Assembly: GCA_046704385.1 (NCBI GenBank)
Contig: JBJKSB010000013.1
Span: 124,001 to 188,000, forward strand
Direction of reading: 5' to 3'
Length of the DNA: 64,000 nucleotides
Source of the DNA: GH45 sp046704385
GTDB taxonomy: Bacteria; Bacteroidota; Bacteroidia; Bacteroidales; SZUA-534
Under the pieces are notes generated by a model. The model had not been told where the DNA came from, made no database searches, and was given only the letters and a program-made list of their open reading frames with translations. Every line of letters begins with the position of its first letter. The stretch's first letter is position 1. Position numbers and translations under genes: made by a program. Shown here one piece after another: positions 9,100-17,811 of this stretch.

Positions 9100-9305
9100 C
9101 GCTAATATAGGTTCTTGTGTTCAAACAATATACATATATTATTGAAAGATAGCAAACCGGTTGGTGGTTAACTGTTTGCATGGTATCACGGAGCCTGTAT
9201 TTTTCAGGCTGTTTTTGATTTGTACAAAAATGAATTTGCCTCTATTATTCCCAAGCATAGCCATGCCAAAAATATTGGGTTGTTGTGAAGGTTTTTTCCT
9301 AATGG

Positions 9306-9680
9306 TTACCAATTGTTTAAAGCTTTAGCAATTATCTTATGCATCTTTTCAACATCAAAAGGTTTGCTGAGGTATTCTAAAATCAATCCGGTTTCAAGGG
9401 CTTCTTTTATTTCATCAGTAATATCAAAACCTGTATGAATGTAATATTTTTTATCAGGATATTTTGTTTTAGCTGTTTTAATGAACTCAATCCCTGACAT
9501 GCCCGGCATTTTCATGTCACTAATAATTAACATAGTATCAGGATTTGAATCCAGCAGGTTTAATCCCTCAAATCCGTCATATGCCATTAAAACTTCATAA
9601 TTATTTTTAAAATTACTCTCAAACAGGAACAAGTTTATTTCTTCGTCATCTACGTACAAAATTTTTTGTTTTTTATTCAT
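9306..9680 (-). CDS. Single-domain response regulator (receiver only)
   Basis: A 124-residue CheY-like receiver with no output domain. The acidic pair is at Asp11-Asp12 (LYVDDEE), the phospho-acceptor at Asp55 (IISDMKMPGMSG), a switch threonine in YYIHTGF and the conserved lysine in YLSKPFD. It begins 2 bases after the stop of the sensor kinase gene, so the two are translated together and are very likely a cognate pair. The absence of an output domain means the signal must pass by protein contact, perhaps to another kinase, to motility or to a partner encoded elsewhere. Similar receiver-only proteins commonly follow PAS-containing kinases in Bacteroidota. Confidence 0.9.
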   Translation of the reverse strand: MNKKQKILYVDDEEINLFLFESNFKNNYEVLMAYDGFEGLNLLDSNPDTMLIISDMKMPGMSGIEFIKTAKTKYPDKKYYIHTGFDITDEIKEALETGLILEYLSKPFDVEKMHKIIAKALNNW

Positions 9681-9682
9681 AA

Positions 9683-11917
9683 CTATTTTTTAAGGGGTAA
9701 TGTTATAGTTGATTTTGTTCCTTTGTTTACTTCCGATTCAAATTCAATTTGTCCATTGTGGTCTTTCAAAATTGAATAGGTTATTGAAAGACCTAAGCCG
9801 GTTCCTTTTCCAGGATCTTTAGTGCTAAAAAAAGGGTCTATTATTTTTGACAGGTTTTCTTTGCTTATTCCGCATCCATTATCATAAATTTCTATTATAG
9901 CACTATTCTTATTCATGCTGGTAGCAATTACAATCTTTCCATTGGTCTCAATGGCTTGTATTGCATTGGTTAAAACATTAATAAATACCTGGTGTAATTT
10001 TCCCACATTTCCTTTTAAAACTATAGTTTCCGCACAGTACTTTTTTTCTATTTCAACTTTGTGCTTATATTGGTTATACAAAACAGACAGGCAGTTGTTA
10101 ATTATCGAATGTATATCGCAATCTTCATCGAAATTTTTGTTATCCCTGCTAAATTGATTTAATCCTTCTACGATAGAAGAAATTCGATGAATCGATGTTT
10201 CAGTACTGGAAAGTAACAAGTCGGTGGTTTGTTCATCATTACTGCCATATTTTTTAAAATAGTTTACAAATCCATAATAAATACCGGAAAGATAATGTAA
10301 AGGGTTGTTGATTTCGTGTGATACACCTGCAGTCAGTACACCAAGCGATGCCATTTTTTCAGATTGAACCAAACGTGCCTGTGCCTCTTTTAATGCCTTT
10401 AAGGTTGATTCAACTTCTTCCTTTTGCAGCTTTAACTCTTTATATAAGGATTCAAGCTCCTTATTGGCAAACTCCAAATCTTTGGTTCGTTCCTGTACTA
10501 AATTTTCCAGGTGGAGTTTATGTTCTTCTAATTCTTTTTCATATTGTTTAATTTCTGTGATATCAAAAACTGCCCCACCCACAGCATAGTTATTTTCCGA
10601 TATGTAAATTCTGAATTTTGAATCTTTAAACCAGATAGTTTTGCCATTAATTAAAGCTGAAAAAACCAGCTCAACATTCTTTTTTTCTCCCGACAATATT
10701 TGCCTGTCTGTATTTTCAAGCATATCAGCTGTTTCTTTATTAAAGATATTTCTTGACGAAATTACTTTTAAATCCTTTTGGGTTATCAATGAATCAACAT
10801 TACGGTTACGATATATATAATTCAGCGATTTGTCCTTAATATAAGCATATATAGGTGTATTTTCCATAAAACTATGAAAGCGCTCATTACTTTCCCTTAA
10901 TAATTTTTCAGCTTCCCTTCTTTTAGATTCTTCTCTTAGAATATTCCGGACTTTTGCCAGTGAATAAAAATAAAAGGTGACCGCAATAAATAATATAGTG
11001 AGTATGAAAACCAGCCTGTTACGAAATTTTGAGAGGGCATGGTATACTTCACTTTCCTGGTACGAAATAAGTACGGTCCAATAAGTATTTCCATGCGAGA
11101 CACGCTGAAACACGACATACATGTCATCCAGATTTTTATGGTTGAAGTTTAAAGAATCCTGGTGAACACTTTTTCCCGTTCCGCTATTATACTTTTTTAT
11201 TTTCGCAAGCAATTCAATGGTTTCAATATCATTATGGGTGGTTTCCAGGATAGATTTTCCTTTATGTCCTTTAATGGGGCAATATATTTCAGTATTATTC
11301 GCCGTAATTAACCATGCATGACCTTTTTTGTCAGATTTAAGGTCGTCGAGAAAAAGTTTTCCCAATTCATCTATCGGGATCAGAATGCCAATACTGCCAA
11401 CAAATTTGCTTTCTTTAAAAACCGGAACATGCATAGCGATGGCATAATATCCCTGTACACTCATAAAAACGTCGCTTATAACCGGTCGATGAGTAGCAAT
11501 GACTTGCTGAACATGTTCCTGATCAGAAATATCCCGACCAATAACAGCTGGATCATAAGGGTAGCTGTATAAAATTATACCTGTGGAATCAATTCTGGTA
11601 ATAGCTTTTATGATATTTTTATGAGTTTCATAAAAGTATTTCATCAAAATTTTTCCCTCGTCTGAAAAATCAATGATATAATTAAACTTTGTAATGAAAG
11701 AAATATTGGCCTGGAAGTTATCCAGCAACGAAGAAATACCCTGCGATGCCGTTTTAGCCAAAAGCAATTGTTCCTTATTAAATTCATTAATTGTATGATT
11801 TCTGACCTCATTATAGAACAAATAAAAAGTCAGGGAGAACAGACATAGTACGGCAGGCATCAGAAGATAACGCCTCAGGGACTTTTGTTTAAAAAAATTA
11901 TGAATTTGTAAATTCAT
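9683..11917 (-). CDS. Membrane sensor histidine kinase with periplasmic Cache-type sensor and PAS
   Basis: A 744-residue kinase. One membrane segment near residues 17-35 and another near 300-320 enclose a ~260-residue periplasmic region with dCache features (ITRIDSTGIILYSYP, GYYAIAMHVPVFKESKFVGSIG). Then come a PAS domain (FHSFMENTPIYAYIKDK), a coiled coil (residues ~470-540), a HisKA helix with the phospho-acceptor in LTAGVSHEINNPLHYLSGI, and an ATPase domain with N box, DNGCGISKENL and GKGTGLGLSITYS. Such kinases typically sense small organic ligands outside the cell. It forms an operon with the receiver gene 2 bases downstream. The upstream 231 bases are shared with the divergent LTA-synthase-like gene. 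Confidence 0.9.
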   Translation of the reverse strand: MNLQIHNFFKQKSLRRYLLMPAVLCLFSLTFYLFYNEVRNHTINEFNKEQLLLAKTASQGISSLLDNFQANISFITKFNYIIDFSDEGKILMKYFYETHKNIIKAITRIDSTGIILYSYPYDPAVIGRDISDQEHVQQVIATHRPVISDVFMSVQGYYAIAMHVPVFKESKFVGSIGILIPIDELGKLFLDDLKSDKKGHAWLITANNTEIYCPIKGHKGKSILETTHNDIETIELLAKIKKYNSGTGKSVHQDSLNFNHKNLDDMYVVFQRVSHGNTYWTVLISYQESEVYHALSKFRNRLVFILTILFIAVTFYFYSLAKVRNILREESKRREAEKLLRESNERFHSFMENTPIYAYIKDKSLNYIYRNRNVDSLITQKDLKVISSRNIFNKETADMLENTDRQILSGEKKNVELVFSALINGKTIWFKDSKFRIYISENNYAVGGAVFDITEIKQYEKELEEHKLHLENLVQERTKDLEFANKELESLYKELKLQKEEVESTLKALKEAQARLVQSEKMASLGVLTAGVSHEINNPLHYLSGIYYGFVNYFKKYGSNDEQTTDLLLSSTETSIHRISSIVEGLNQFSRDNKNFDEDCDIHSIINNCLSVLYNQYKHKVEIEKKYCAETIVLKGNVGKLHQVFINVLTNAIQAIETNGKIVIATSMNKNSAIIEIYDNGCGISKENLSKIIDPFFSTKDPGKGTGLGLSITYSILKDHNGQIEFESEVNKGTKSTITLPLKK

Positions 11918-12124
11918 TTTTAATAAGTATGGTCTTATAAATTTAATTAAAAAAAAACACCCATGTAATATATCTCCGTTTTTAAGGCAATTATTAAGTA
12001 ATCAATTTATATTATTTTGATATTAGTAAAATGCACCTAAATCTATATTACTTGAACAAAGCCAGGATACAACCCTAAATAAATGCATTCTTTTTTAATA
12101 TCGCTCCCTTTTAAATAAATTACT

Positions 12125-12132
12125 TATTTTTG
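12125..12132 (+). promoter_or_regulatory. Bacteroidota -7 element (TATTTTTG) before the LTA-synthase-like gene
   Basis: Exact TAnnTTTG match, ending 16 bases before the ATG at 12149, so the transcript would have a very short leader. No convincing -33 TTTG is seen. Confidence 0.4.
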
Positions 12133-12148
12133 GGGGTATTTTTACGGT

Positions 12149-14074
12149 ATGCAGAACTATTATAAACACCTGTTATTATTATTCAAAAGGCTTCTGCTCA
12201 TAATGGTTCTTATGAGTATTACCCGATTAATATTTTACCTGTTTAATCACCAGATGTTTGCAAATTTATCATTTGGTAGTGTAATCAGCCTTTTTTTTTA
12301 TGGCTTACGTTTCGATCTGGCTACGGTATTTTTATTTAATATCGTATTTATTGTTTTAAGCGTTGTTCCTGATACTGTTCTTAAATACCGCGCTTACCAG
12401 GTGGTAATGGAGGTTCTTTTTATTACCGTAAACAGCCTGTTAATAGCCACAAATTTAATTGATACCAAATTTTATATTTTTGAAGGGAAACGATTAACAG
12501 GCGATATATTTACCAAAGAATGGTTAGGTAAAGACCTGGTTACTTTACTGCCACAATTTTTAAAGGATTATTGGTATTTGTATTTGATGTTTGTTTTATG
12601 CATTGCATTTTTCATCTGGATTTATCCAAAATATAAATCAAGTGATACTAAGCCCGATAAACAAGTAAAATTCAAATTCATCAAGCAATTGCTGATAGCC
12701 GTTGTTTTGTTGGTTCTTAGTGTTTATGCCGGAAGAGGTGGAACACAGTTAAAACCTTTGGGAATAATTGCGGCAGCCCGGTATACAACTCCTGAATTTA
12801 TACCGTTAATTCTGAATTCGCCTTTTACTATAATAAAAACTCTTGGCAACAAATCATTACCCAACCAAAAGTATTTTCCAATAGCACAAATTGATTCTGT
12901 TTATTCTCCGGTTCATCACTATCATCATAAAAAATTCCGGAATAAAAATGTGGTAATAATTATTTTGGAAAGTTTTGGCAGAGATTACAGTGGGTTTTTA
13001 AATGATACCATTGGCTATATGCCCAACCTTGATTCGATAATGCAACGGGGACTGACTTTTACCCACGCCTTTGCCAACGGGAAACGGAGTATTGAGGCAT
13101 TGCCATCTATTTTAAGTAGTGTGCCTGCTTTAATGGACAATGCCTTTGTTAATACAAAGTTTTCATCGAATTCTATTGAGGGTTTGGGTCAGGTTCTTGT
13201 AAAAGAGGGGTATCAAACAGCATTTTACCACGGAGGTAAAAATGGTACCATGGGTTTCGATAATTTTGTTAACCTGGTGGGTTTTCAAAAATATTATGGT
13301 ATGGATGAGTATCCTGATAAGAGCGATTACGATGGAAACTGGGGAATTTACGATGAGCCTTATCTGCAATATTTTGCCAATCAGCTATCCCGGATGCAGC
13401 AACCATTTCTTACGGCGGTATTCACCCTGAGTTCGCATCATCCGTATATGATTCCTGAAAAATACCAGGGCCGGTTTCCCAAAGGCGATTTAGAAAACCT
13501 TGAAAGCATAGGGTATGCCGATTATGCCCTGGGAGAGTTTTTTAAAACCGCTTCAAAAATGCCATGGTTTAAAAATACGTTGTTTGTGCTTACGGCCGAT
13601 CATACCTCTCTGGCGCATACCGGATACTACCAGACTAACGTGGGGAAATATGCTGTACCTTTGGTATTTTATGCTCCGGGTGATAAACGCATTAAAGGTG
13701 TTTCGAACTTAACCTGTCAACAGGCCGATATCCTGCCTTCGGTGCTTGATTACCTCGGGTATAACGAACCGTTTAATGCTTTCGGTAAAAGTGTGTTTTC
13801 AAGTGATAGCAATAGGTTTGCAGTAAATTATATAAGCGGAATTTATCAGCTTATTAATACAAATTGCGCTATCAGTTTTGATGGATCGAAGGTGATAGAT
13901 ACGCTTTTTTTTAAAACCGATACGGTAAATAATTATTTGCAGGACTCTTTACACAGGGTTTGGGAACAAAAGGCAGAGAATAATCTGAAAGCTTATATAC
14001 AACAATACAATTTCAGGATGGAACACAACCTGATGAAATTTCACGGCAAATTATCAGATATCAAAAAGGAATAG
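12149..14074 (+). CDS. LTA-synthase-like membrane sulfatase-fold transferase
   Basis: A 641-residue protein with five predicted membrane segments in the first ~200 residues and an extracytoplasmic alkaline-phosphatase-superfamily domain. Visible active-site pieces are VVIIILESFGRDYSG (metal glutamate), FANGKRSIEALPSIL (the serine at the place of the LtaS nucleophile threonine), SSHHPYMIP and LTADHTSLAH (metal Asp-His). Family members transfer phosphoglycerol or phosphoethanolamine from phospholipids to envelope glycans. A Gram-negative cell has no lipoteichoic acid, so the acceptor here is likely a periplasmic or surface glycan; this is inference. The next gene, 7 bases on, is a diacylglycerol kinase, which would recycle the diacylglycerol released when phosphatidylglycerol is the donor. 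Confidence 0.87.
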   Translation: MQNYYKHLLLLFKRLLLIMVLMSITRLIFYLFNHQMFANLSFGSVISLFFYGLRFDLATVFLFNIVFIVLSVVPDTVLKYRAYQVVMEVLFITVNSLLIATNLIDTKFYIFEGKRLTGDIFTKEWLGKDLVTLLPQFLKDYWYLYLMFVLCIAFFIWIYPKYKSSDTKPDKQVKFKFIKQLLIAVVLLVLSVYAGRGGTQLKPLGIIAAARYTTPEFIPLILNSPFTIIKTLGNKSLPNQKYFPIAQIDSVYSPVHHYHHKKFRNKNVVIIILESFGRDYSGFLNDTIGYMPNLDSIMQRGLTFTHAFANGKRSIEALPSILSSVPALMDNAFVNTKFSSNSIEGLGQVLVKEGYQTAFYHGGKNGTMGFDNFVNLVGFQKYYGMDEYPDKSDYDGNWGIYDEPYLQYFANQLSRMQQPFLTAVFTLSSHHPYMIPEKYQGRFPKGDLENLESIGYADYALGEFFKTASKMPWFKNTLFVLTADHTSLAHTGYYQTNVGKYAVPLVFYAPGDKRIKGVSNLTCQQADILPSVLDYLGYNEPFNAFGKSVFSSDSNRFAVNYISGIYQLINTNCAISFDGSKVIDTLFFKTDTVNNYLQDSLHRVWEQKAENNLKAYIQQYNFRMEHNLMKFHGKLSDIKKE

Positions 14075-14081
14075 TTAAAAA

Positions 14082-15002
14082 ATGACCGGAAGAACCCTAT
14101 TTATCGTTAATCCAACTTCAGGTACAGGGAAACAGGAAGTTTTTAAAAAGGTACTTAGCGATTCTTTTTGTGATATTTGGCCCGATTATGATATTAAGTA
14201 TACGGAGTGTCGTAACCATGCCTATGAAATCAGCAAAGAGGCGTGTGGTAATTATGATTTGGTTGTAGCCGTTGGAGGTGATGGTACAGCTAACGAAGTA
14301 GCCCGTGGATTAATTAACAGTTCATGTATCATGGGAATCGTTCCGCTGGGTTCAGGTAATGGACTGGCCCGTCATCTGAAAATACCTATGCATATAAAAA
14401 GTGCTTTGAAAATAATCTGTGAGAAAAATATTCAAACTATCGACACGGCGATGCTTAACGATTATCAATTTGTTAATGTGGCTGGTGTAGGCTTTGATGC
14501 CCATATAGCGCATTTGTTTGCAAAAACAGAAAAACGTGGGCCGATTCCATATGCAAAAATTGCAACACAGGAATTTCAAAAATACAAGTCGAAAGAATAT
14601 GAGGTTATTGTTGAAGGGCAGAAATACAAATCAAAGGCATTTTTAATAAGCTTTGCTAATTCGGCCCAGTTCGGAAATAACGCATATATTTCGCCCCATG
14701 CCGTAATAAACGATGGTTTAATTGATGTGTGTCTTATGAGTAGTTTTCCGAAAGTTGAGGCCGGCCAGTTAGCTATAAAGCTTTTTAATAAGCGTATGGA
14801 TAAATCACGGTACATGAAGATTATCAGGGGAACCGAAATAAAAGTTTTATCCTCTGAAGCCATGGAAGGGCACATTGACGGTGAGCCTGTTCTTTTGCCT
14901 GAAACTTTTGAGGTTAAAGTAAATCCCGGATCGTTAAAAGTAATTTATAATGCTAATATTTCAAAGATTGATTTATTAAGTAATAAAATAAAGAATTTGT
15001 AA
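14082..15002 (+). CDS. Diacylglycerol/lipid kinase (YegS/DgkB family)
   Basis: A 306-residue cytoplasmic lipid kinase. The nucleotide-binding motifs VVAVGGDGTANEVARGL and GIVPLGSGNGLARHL are intact, the C-terminal half is the beta-sandwich domain of the family, and EGHIDGEPV near residue 270 is the usual late motif. DgkB-type enzymes phosphorylate diacylglycerol to phosphatidic acid and return it to phospholipid synthesis. The 7-base gap to the LTA-synthase-like gene indicates co-translation, and the pairing mirrors the LtaS/DgkB division of labour known from Firmicutes. Sphingolipid or other long-chain substrates are also possible because Bacteroidota make sphingolipids. Confidence 0.88.
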   Translation: MTGRTLFIVNPTSGTGKQEVFKKVLSDSFCDIWPDYDIKYTECRNHAYEISKEACGNYDLVVAVGGDGTANEVARGLINSSCIMGIVPLGSGNGLARHLKIPMHIKSALKIICEKNIQTIDTAMLNDYQFVNVAGVGFDAHIAHLFAKTEKRGPIPYAKIATQEFQKYKSKEYEVIVEGQKYKSKAFLISFANSAQFGNNAYISPHAVINDGLIDVCLMSSFPKVEAGQLAIKLFNKRMDKSRYMKIIRGTEIKVLSSEAMEGHIDGEPVLLPETFEVKVNPGSLKVIYNANISKIDLLSNKIKNL

Positions 15003-15007
15003 ATTTG
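15000..15007 (+). promoter_or_regulatory. -7 element (TAAATTTG) before the first PiT gene, overlapping the kinase stop
   Basis: Exact TAnnTTTG match lying across the dagK stop codon, 45 bases before the ATG at 15053. A short palindrome, GTTGA-ACG-TCAAC (15007-15019), directly follows it and could be an operator. No -33 element at standard spacing is visible; the PiT gene may also be read from the upstream operon. Confidence 0.3.
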
Positions 15008-15052
15008 TTGAACGTCAACTGTAAGATAAACTCATGAGCTAAACCACATAAT

Positions 15053-17332
15053 ATGGACATTTACATTTTTTTCGTCATCATTTTATTCGCCCTTGCTATA
15101 TCCGACCTAATAGTGGGTGTAAGTAACGATGCAGTTAATTTTTTAATTTCGGCAATCGGATCAAAATCGGCTTCCAGGTGGGCTATTTTATTGGTAGCAA
15201 GTTTGGGAGTAGTAGTTGGGGCAACTTTTTCCAGTGGAATGATGGAAGTGGCCCGCAAAGGGATATTTCATCCTGGCATGTTCCATTATAGTGAAATAAT
15301 GATCATTTTTCTGGGTGTAATGTTAACGGATATTTTGCTTCTCGATTTGTTTAACACCTTTGGAATGCCTACTTCTACAACGGTATCTATTGTATTTGAA
15401 TTACTTGGTGGAGCCGTTGCTGTGGCATTTTTAAAAGTTAAAGGTAATGATGTAGGGGCCATTGGCGATTATATCAATACGGCAAAAGCATTGGCCATTA
15501 TCTCAGGTATCTTAATTTCTGTTGTAGTAGCTTTTACGGCGGGTGTTGTTGTTCAGTATATTACACGACTGGTATTTTCGTTTAAAACCAATAAAACTTT
15601 AAAATATTATGGAGCCCTTTGGGGAGGTTTTGGAATAACCGCCATTACCTACTTTATGATAGTAAAGGGATTAAAAGGTTCTACCTATGCTTCGCATGTT
15701 TTGCAAAGTGGCATAACCATTCAGGACTGGGTTGATGCTCATGTCGGCTTTACCATGTTAATCAGTTTTATATTCTGGACTATTGTGCTTCAGTTAATTA
15801 ATTTGTTTTTAAAGGTCAATATACTTAAGATAGTTGTTTTAACCGGCACCTTTGCCCTGGCAATGGCTTTTGCGGGAAATGACCTGGTTAATTTTATCGG
15901 GGTTCCGTTGGCAGGGCTTCGCTCGCATCAGTTATGGATGTCGTCAGGTGAGTCTGCATCGCAATTTTTTATGACAGGGTTGGCCGGAAAAGTATCAACG
16001 CCATCGTTATATTTAGTGATTGCAGGTTTGGTGATGGTAGGTACCCTTGTTTTTAGCAAAAAATCGCGTTCGGTTACCAAAACGTCAGTTGATTTAAGCC
16101 GACAGGATGAAGGAGATGAAAGATTCGGATCAAGTATTTTATCACGATCAATTGTTAGGGGAGCCTTAACAGCAGGGAATGCAGTGAAATTTATTATATC
16201 TTCCCGTGCATCCAGGATAATTGAAAAAAGATTTAACCCGGTTCAAAAAGATTTCAGTTTAATTGAGGGTGCAGAGTTTGATTTGGTTAGGGCTTCGGTT
16301 AATTTAATTGTGGCCAGTATCTTAATATCATTTGCCACATCGTTAAAATTACCTTTATCAACTACTTATGTAACCTTTATGGTAGCCATGGGAAGCTCGT
16401 TGGCCGATGGTGCCTGGGGTCGCGAAAGCGCAGTATTCAGGATTACCGGGGTTATGTCGGTAATCGGAGGTTGGTTTTTAACTGCTTTTGTGGCATTCAC
16501 CGTTTCATTTATTATGGCTATGATTATTTCATGGGGTGGAGTTTATGCGGTTTGTCTGGTTCTGGTTTTTATAATTTTTGTGGTTTACCGGTCTAATCAA
16601 TCACACAAAAAAAGAACAGAACAAGCTGTTGACCACATTGAAGCTTCTGAAGGTGATAAAGTTCATACCATCGAATCCATTGTAAATAAAAGCAAAGACG
16701 AAGTATCGTTTATTTTTTCGTCTGCTCCAAGAATTATTGAAAAAGCTTTACAGGCTTTTATTGATGAAAGCAGAAAAGAACTTAAAAAACAAGTAAATGA
16801 GGCCGATGAACTAAACTTAAAAATTAAAAAGCAAAAGGATAAATTATATAAAGTAATAGGAAAAATTAAGCAGGAATATGAGGAAACCGGACATTATTAT
16901 GTGCAGGTTATCGATTTTCAACGTGAGCTGGCCCGATGCCTTACCTTTATTACAAATCCTTTATTCAACCACGTTGATAACAACCATCGCGGAGTAATTG
17001 AACCGCAGGAAGCAGAATTAAAAAGCCTGGCAAGTGAGTATGGTAAGTTTTTTGACCATCTAAGAAAGATGGTTGAATTGTCTCAATATGAGAATTTCAA
17101 CGAGAGTACTTTATTTCACGATAATCTTTTCAAATTAATTGAAAAATACAGAAAGAACCAGGTTAAGCGGATCAAACAAAAAGCTGTTGGTACACGGAAT
17201 AGTATGCTTTATTTGAATTTACTGGCCGAATTAAGAAACATCACTCTTTTTTCAGTTAATATTTTAAAATCGCAACGTGATTTTGAAAAATATTCCAAAT
17301 TACCGGAATCGTTTTCCCAGGTAGTTAACTAA
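15053..17332 (+). CDS. PiT-family inorganic phosphate transporter with PhoU-like C-terminal region (copy 1)
   Basis: A 759-residue protein. The two inverted PiT repeats carry the signatures SNDAVNFL near residue 25 and AGNDLVNFIGVPLAG near residue 280, with about twelve membrane segments up to residue ~515. The last ~230 residues are soluble, helical and charged (for example KIKKQKDKLYKVIGKIKQEYEETGHYYVQ), resembling the PhoU-type cytoplasmic extension found on long PiT proteins in Bacteroidota; ordinary bacterial PiT proteins are ~400-550 residues. It should carry phosphate, or metal-phosphate, with H+ or Na+. A close paralogue lies 479 bases downstream in the same direction. Confidence 0.9.
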   Translation: MDIYIFFVIILFALAISDLIVGVSNDAVNFLISAIGSKSASRWAILLVASLGVVVGATFSSGMMEVARKGIFHPGMFHYSEIMIIFLGVMLTDILLLDLFNTFGMPTSTTVSIVFELLGGAVAVAFLKVKGNDVGAIGDYINTAKALAIISGILISVVVAFTAGVVVQYITRLVFSFKTNKTLKYYGALWGGFGITAITYFMIVKGLKGSTYASHVLQSGITIQDWVDAHVGFTMLISFIFWTIVLQLINLFLKVNILKIVVLTGTFALAMAFAGNDLVNFIGVPLAGLRSHQLWMSSGESASQFFMTGLAGKVSTPSLYLVIAGLVMVGTLVFSKKSRSVTKTSVDLSRQDEGDERFGSSILSRSIVRGALTAGNAVKFIISSRASRIIEKRFNPVQKDFSLIEGAEFDLVRASVNLIVASILISFATSLKLPLSTTYVTFMVAMGSSLADGAWGRESAVFRITGVMSVIGGWFLTAFVAFTVSFIMAMIISWGGVYAVCLVLVFIIFVVYRSNQSHKKRTEQAVDHIEASEGDKVHTIESIVNKSKDEVSFIFSSAPRIIEKALQAFIDESRKELKKQVNEADELNLKIKKQKDKLYKVIGKIKQEYEETGHYYVQVIDFQRELARCLTFITNPLFNHVDNNHRGVIEPQEAELKSLASEYGKFFDHLRKMVELSQYENFNESTLFHDNLFKLIEKYRKNQVKRIKQKAVGTRNSMLYLNLLAELRNITLFSVNILKSQRDFEKYSKLPESFSQVVN

Positions 17333-17730
17333 AAGTTATACACGAAACTTAGTTGAGATAATTGTAAATCACGATTTAGTTATTCGCGGAGCTTCAATTT
17401 TAGTTTATGCTTGCACCGATTTTTAGTGAGTACCCAAATCCTGGGGTACGCCACCACTAAAGCTTTTACGCTACGCGGTTACGTTTCGTTTTATTCCATT
17501 CACCCCTGGTTGGCTTAATTTAAGGCTTTCCCCTTCATTTTAAATAAACAGAACAGATTGCTCCAAACCAGAATCGAAAGCCTTATTTCCAGTATTAAAA
17601 TAATGTTACATATTTTAACACAAATGAACTATAATAATAATTATATGTTACATTAATTTTTCAACTAAGGCTTAATGATATGATATTGAGCAATATAATT
17701 AAATTTACTTCCAGGCTTGTAATCAAGAAT

Positions 17731-17757
17731 TTAAACTTCACTTAACGTAAAGTTAAC
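17731..17757 (+). promoter_or_regulatory. Candidate Pho-box-like 11-bp direct repeats
   Basis: Three related half-sites, TTAAAC (17731), TTAAC (17742) and TTAAC (17753), recur with a spacing of exactly 11 bases, the spacing used by OmpR/PhoB-type regulators. The last one abuts the -33 TTG (17759-17761) of the promoter. Similar TTAAC/TTAAG words lie upstream of the PhoB-like regulator (31845, 31850, 31861, 31881) and one TTAAC lies at 27664 before the TonB-dependent receptor. That these are bound by the PhoB-like regulator at 31916 is inference. Confidence 0.4.
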
Positions 17758-17758
17758 A

Positions 17759-17786
17759 TTGCATTATATTAAATAGAATATTTTTG
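17759..17786 (+). promoter_or_regulatory. Bacteroidota promoter (TTG, 17 bases, TATTTTTG) before PiT copy 2
   Basis: TTG at 17759-17761 and an exact TAnnTTTG at 17779-17786 are separated by 17 bases, within the known 17-23 range. The ATG is 25 bases further on. This is one of the best-formed promoters in the window. Confidence 0.6.
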
Positions 17787-17811
17787 TGGCAGTAACCGAA
17801 AACGCTAAAGT

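Larger units (their letters stand above)
17333..17811 (+). other. 479-base intergenic region between the PiT paralogues
   Basis: No gene is visible. It contains a small hairpin GTACCC/GGGTAC at 17430-17449, a GC-richer stretch around 17445-17515, and a perfect 10-bp inverted repeat TAAGGCTTTC (17521-17530) / GAAAGCCTTA (17576-17585) around 45 bases. The last 85 bases hold the direct repeats and promoter of the second PiT gene, listed separately. The arrangement suggests that sequence was inserted between, or left by, the duplicated genes. Confidence 0.5.
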
